From: an uncultured bacterium
Lineage (GTDB): Bacteria > Bacillota > Clostridia > Oscillospirales > Ruminococcaceae
DNA length: 22,654 nucleotides
NCBI GenBank assembly: GCA_905214345.1
Contig: CAJMLV010000042.1
Coordinates: 1-22,654, forward strand
Reading direction: 5' to 3'
Positions 20,389-22,654 of the stretch are shown here, in pieces. The notes beneath the pieces were generated by a model. The model saw only the letters and a program-made list of their open reading frames with translations, did no database searches and was not told the origin of the DNA. The stretch's first letter is position 1. Every line of letters begins with the position of its first letter. A program made the position numbers and the translations under genes.

Positions 20389-22227
20389 TTATTGCGGGTC
20401 TTTCAGGCGGCGCAGGTCGCCGCTCTCCCGGAAGTCCTCATAATCCAGGGACAAACAGGGGTTGTAGTAGGGGTCGCGGAGGATGCCCTCCCGGCCATGG
20501 ACCTCGTACAGGCGGGCCTGTTCCTTGGCGAAGCGGGCCTTCTTGGCGGGGTCCTCCTCGTCGGAACCCCGGGACTTGCTCTCGTGGTGGTAGAGCTCGG
20601 CGTAGGGCGTCCAGACGATGCGCCAGCCCGCATCCCGTACCCGCAGGCAGAAGTCCACGTCGTTGAAAGCCACGGTGAAAGCTTCGTCCATGCCTCCCAC
20701 CGCATCGAACACAGCGGTGCGCACCAGCAGGCAGGCCGCCGTCACGGCGGAAAAGTCCTGCACGGTGGACAGGCGGAACATGTAGCCGCTGCCGCCCCGC
20801 TTGTGGTACTTGTGGCTGTGCCCGGCGTAGCCCCCCAGGCCGGTGATGATACCGGCATGCTGGATGGTGTCGTCGGGGTAGTACAGCATGGCACCGCAGG
20901 CACCCACACCGGGCTGGCAGGCTTCGCCCACCATCTGGGTGAGCCAGTCTCCCCGGATGATCTCAATATCGTTGTTGAGCATGAGCAGGAACTTACCCTG
21001 GGCAAACTTGCGGCCGAAATTGTTGATGCGGCTGAAGTTGAACCCGCCATTGAAGCCCACCACCCGGCAGCGGTCATACCGCTGGGGCAGGGTCTTGTAA
21101 TAGGCGGTGGTGGCGGGGTCGGTGGAGTTGTTCTCGATGACGATGACCTCGAAATTGTCGTAGAAGGTCTTGGCATACAGACTGTGCAGGCACTTTTCCA
21201 GGTCGTCGGTGTGGTCCTTGTTGGGGATGAGGATGGACACCAGGGGCTGGGGTTCCGGCAGGTCCCACACCACATGGCAGGTGCCGGGGAAAATCCCGTC
21301 CTCCACCCTGCCCTGCCGCCCGGTGGCGGCCAGGTGGTCGGCCACCGCCTTGCGGGCGGCCGCCTGCACATAAGGCTTGGCGTCGGTGCCACCGCTGGTG
21401 GACGCCGCATGCACCCGCCAGTAATACAGCACCTGGGCCACATGCAAAGGCTTTGCTTTGGGGTCGGTGCGCTGCATCTCGTCGATGAGGCGCAGGAAAA
21501 GGTCGTGGTCCTGGGCGCCGTCACATTCCGGACGCTCGCCGCCCACCGCCTCGAACAGGCTGCGGCGGAACACCGCCAGGTGGCAGATGTAGTTCACCGC
21601 CATGAGGTATTCTGGGGCGTAATCCGGCTTGAAATGGGCCACATGCGCTCCCGACGGGGTCTTCTGGAAGAGGGCTTCGTCGCTGTAAGCGAAGTCGGCG
21701 CCACTGTTGGCCAGGGCCTTGCCCATGCAGTAGATGGCGTGGGGGGCCAGCATGTCGTCGTGGTCGGCCAGGGCCAGGTATTCCCCGGTGGCCAGTTTGG
21801 CGGCGGTGTTGGTGTTGGCCGCGATGCCGCCGTTCTCGATCTTCTGGTAGAGGATGCGGGGGTCCTTGGCGGCCCGTTCCCGGACCAGCTGCCCCACTTC
21901 GGGGTGGGCATCATCCGAGGCATCCACCAGCACCAGCTGCCAGCGGGGGCTGGTCTGGGTCTGCACACTGTCCAGGAACTGTTCCAGGAACCCTTTGGGG
22001 GTGTTGTACAGCGGTGTCAGGATGCTGATGACCGGGAACGCCGAGGTATCGGCTTCCCGCTGGGCAGCCAGGGCTTTGGGGGAAGGCAGATACCGGGCCC
22101 GTTTGCCCAGGAACCGACGCTTGAAAAAGCCCGCCGCCCGGCCCGCCATCACGACGGGGCCCTGTTCTTTGGTCAGGGTGGCGGCATAGCCGAAGAGCTC
22201 CTTCATCCGTTTGGCTTGCAGATTCAT
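20389..22227 (-). CDS. Two-domain family 2 glycosyltransferase
   Basis: A 612-residue cytoplasmic protein with two GT-A domains. Domain A (about 66-250) has ISILTPLYNTP, the acidic motif DHDD (155-158) and AQDHDLFLRL. Domain B (about 329-550) has SILIPNKDHTDDLEKCL, NND (418-420) for metal/sugar-nucleotide binding, and FNDVDFCLR (521-529). A C-terminal DPYYNPCLS motif is common to Firmicutes surface-polysaccharide glycosyltransferases. The start MNLQAKRMKE is chosen because GGAG lies before it; the longer frame begins at a GTG within that site. It transfers sugars to a rhamnan-, capsule- or teichoic-like glycan, but donor and linkage are unknown. It follows a related gene by 11 nt in an operon continuing off the window. 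Confidence 0.92.
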   Translation of the reverse strand: MNLQAKRMKELFGYAATLTKEQGPVVMAGRAAGFFKRRFLGKRARYLPSPKALAAQREADTSAFPVISILTPLYNTPKGFLEQFLDSVQTQTSPRWQLVLVDASDDAHPEVGQLVRERAAKDPRILYQKIENGGIAANTNTAAKLATGEYLALADHDDMLAPHAIYCMGKALANSGADFAYSDEALFQKTPSGAHVAHFKPDYAPEYLMAVNYICHLAVFRRSLFEAVGGERPECDGAQDHDLFLRLIDEMQRTDPKAKPLHVAQVLYYWRVHAASTSGGTDAKPYVQAAARKAVADHLAATGRQGRVEDGIFPGTCHVVWDLPEPQPLVSILIPNKDHTDDLEKCLHSLYAKTFYDNFEVIVIENNSTDPATTAYYKTLPQRYDRCRVVGFNGGFNFSRINNFGRKFAQGKFLLMLNNDIEIIRGDWLTQMVGEACQPGVGACGAMLYYPDDTIQHAGIITGLGGYAGHSHKYHKRGGSGYMFRLSTVQDFSAVTAACLLVRTAVFDAVGGMDEAFTVAFNDVDFCLRVRDAGWRIVWTPYAELYHHESKSRGSDEEDPAKKARFAKEQARLYEVHGREGILRDPYYNPCLSLDYEDFRESGDLRRLKDPQ

Positions 22228-22238
22228 GGCAATGCTCC

Positions 22239-22654
22239 TCACTTCAGGCCGAAGTTTTCAAACAAATTGTTGAAATGTGGGTTATAATACGGATCGTAAT
22301 TATCAATATACGCCTTGTACTTGGCGTAAAAAGCCGCTTTCTCCCGCTCATAGCGGCGGGCGTTCTCCGAAAGGGTATCCAGCCCGCGGCTCTTGCTCTC
22401 GTAATGGTAGGCTTCCGCCCGGGGGGTGTAGACGTTGAGCAGACCTTTCTGCCACAGTTTCAGGCAGTAGTCCACGTCATTGTAGGCCACGGCGAAGTTT
22501 TCCTCGTCCAGGCCCCCGGCTTCCCGGTAGAGGCTGGCCTTGGTCATGAGGCAGGCGCCGGTGACGGCCATATAGTTCTGGGTGGTGACCAGGCGGTACA
22601 GGTCTCCCACCGCCTTGCGGGGGTAGCTCTTGTGGCTGTGCCCCGCCGAACCGT
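22239..22654 (-). CDS. Family 2 glycosyltransferase, C-terminal part (truncated at window end)
   Basis: 138 residues are visible in frame, with the start off the window. It reads GSAGHSHKSYPRK at the edge, then YNDVDYCLKLW, HYESKSRG and DPYYNPHFNN, and aligns throughout with domain B of the downstream gene (GYAGHSHKYHKRG, FNDVDFCLRV, HHESKSRG, DPYYNPCLS). The two genes are therefore paralogues in tandem. The full gene may also have two domains. It is cotranscribed with the next gene. The role is probably in the same surface glycan. Confidence 0.88.
   Translation of the reverse strand, partial: GSAGHSHKSYPRKAVGDLYRLVTTQNYMAVTGACLMTKASLYREAGGLDEENFAVAYNDVDYCLKLWQKGLLNVYTPRAEAYHYESKSRGLDTLSENARRYEREKAAFYAKYKAYIDNYDPYYNPHFNNLFENFGLK

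Noticed and set aside
20392..22287. 631-codon plus-strand open frame opposite the glycosyltransferases
   Set aside because: Shadow frame; the minus strand carries two complete GT-A domains and a ribosome binding site.

Overview
The window looks like chromosomal DNA of a strictly anaerobic, high-GC member of the Firmicutes, most likely an Oscillospiraceae/Ruminococcaceae gut bacterium (Faecalibacterium, Gemmiger or Subdoligranulum type). The grounds are strong AGGAGG ribosome binding sites, TTGACA-N17-TATAAT promoters in AT-richer gaps between GC-rich genes, rubrerythrin with PerR instead of aerobic defences, and a Na+-type F-ATP synthase c subunit. The genus is inferred, not proven. I see no tRNA, rRNA, CRISPR array, insertion sequence or phage gene.

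Layout. Bases 1-55 read on + as a piece of tRNA pseudouridine synthase B, joined head-on to the N-terminal part of an mgtE-type magnesium transporter gene (-). This is probably a rearrangement or an assembly chimera. Upstream of mgtE lies a strong promoter and a leader of about 235 nt. It has several hairpins, ends in a hairpin that is both terminator-like and occludes the ribosome binding site, and contains an upstream segment able to compete with that hairpin; I read it as a candidate riboswitch of no class I recognise. Next on - come an RpiB/LacAB-family isomerase, a transglutaminase-like cysteine protein and a small proteasome-like Ntn hydrolase (transcribed in the order Ntn hydrolase, transglutaminase, isomerase), a stand-alone PTS IIA-Glc protein, and a TetR regulator. 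A divergent HD-domain phosphohydrolase follows (+).

Bases 5663-6822 are an oxidative-stress pair: rubrerythrin (-) and PerR (+), divergently transcribed, with a near-identical 15-bp element exactly 5 nt downstream of each -10 box. A LysR regulator (-) then faces a MarR regulator plus two ABC exporter half-transporters (+). One ATP site of that exporter is degenerate and the other canonical. A lipoprotein gene of unknown function (-) separates this from the complete atpZIBEFHAGDC operon (+, 13198-20317), which has its own promoter and a bidirectional terminator. The c subunit carries the two-carboxylate Na+-binding pattern. The window ends in two tandem, related family 2 glycosyltransferase genes (-), probably part of a cell-surface polysaccharide cluster that continues beyond the window.

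The most interesting points are the mgtE leader, the shared PerR/rubrerythrin promoter element, the serine-type proteasome-like protein next to a transglutaminase, and the two-carboxylate c-ring.
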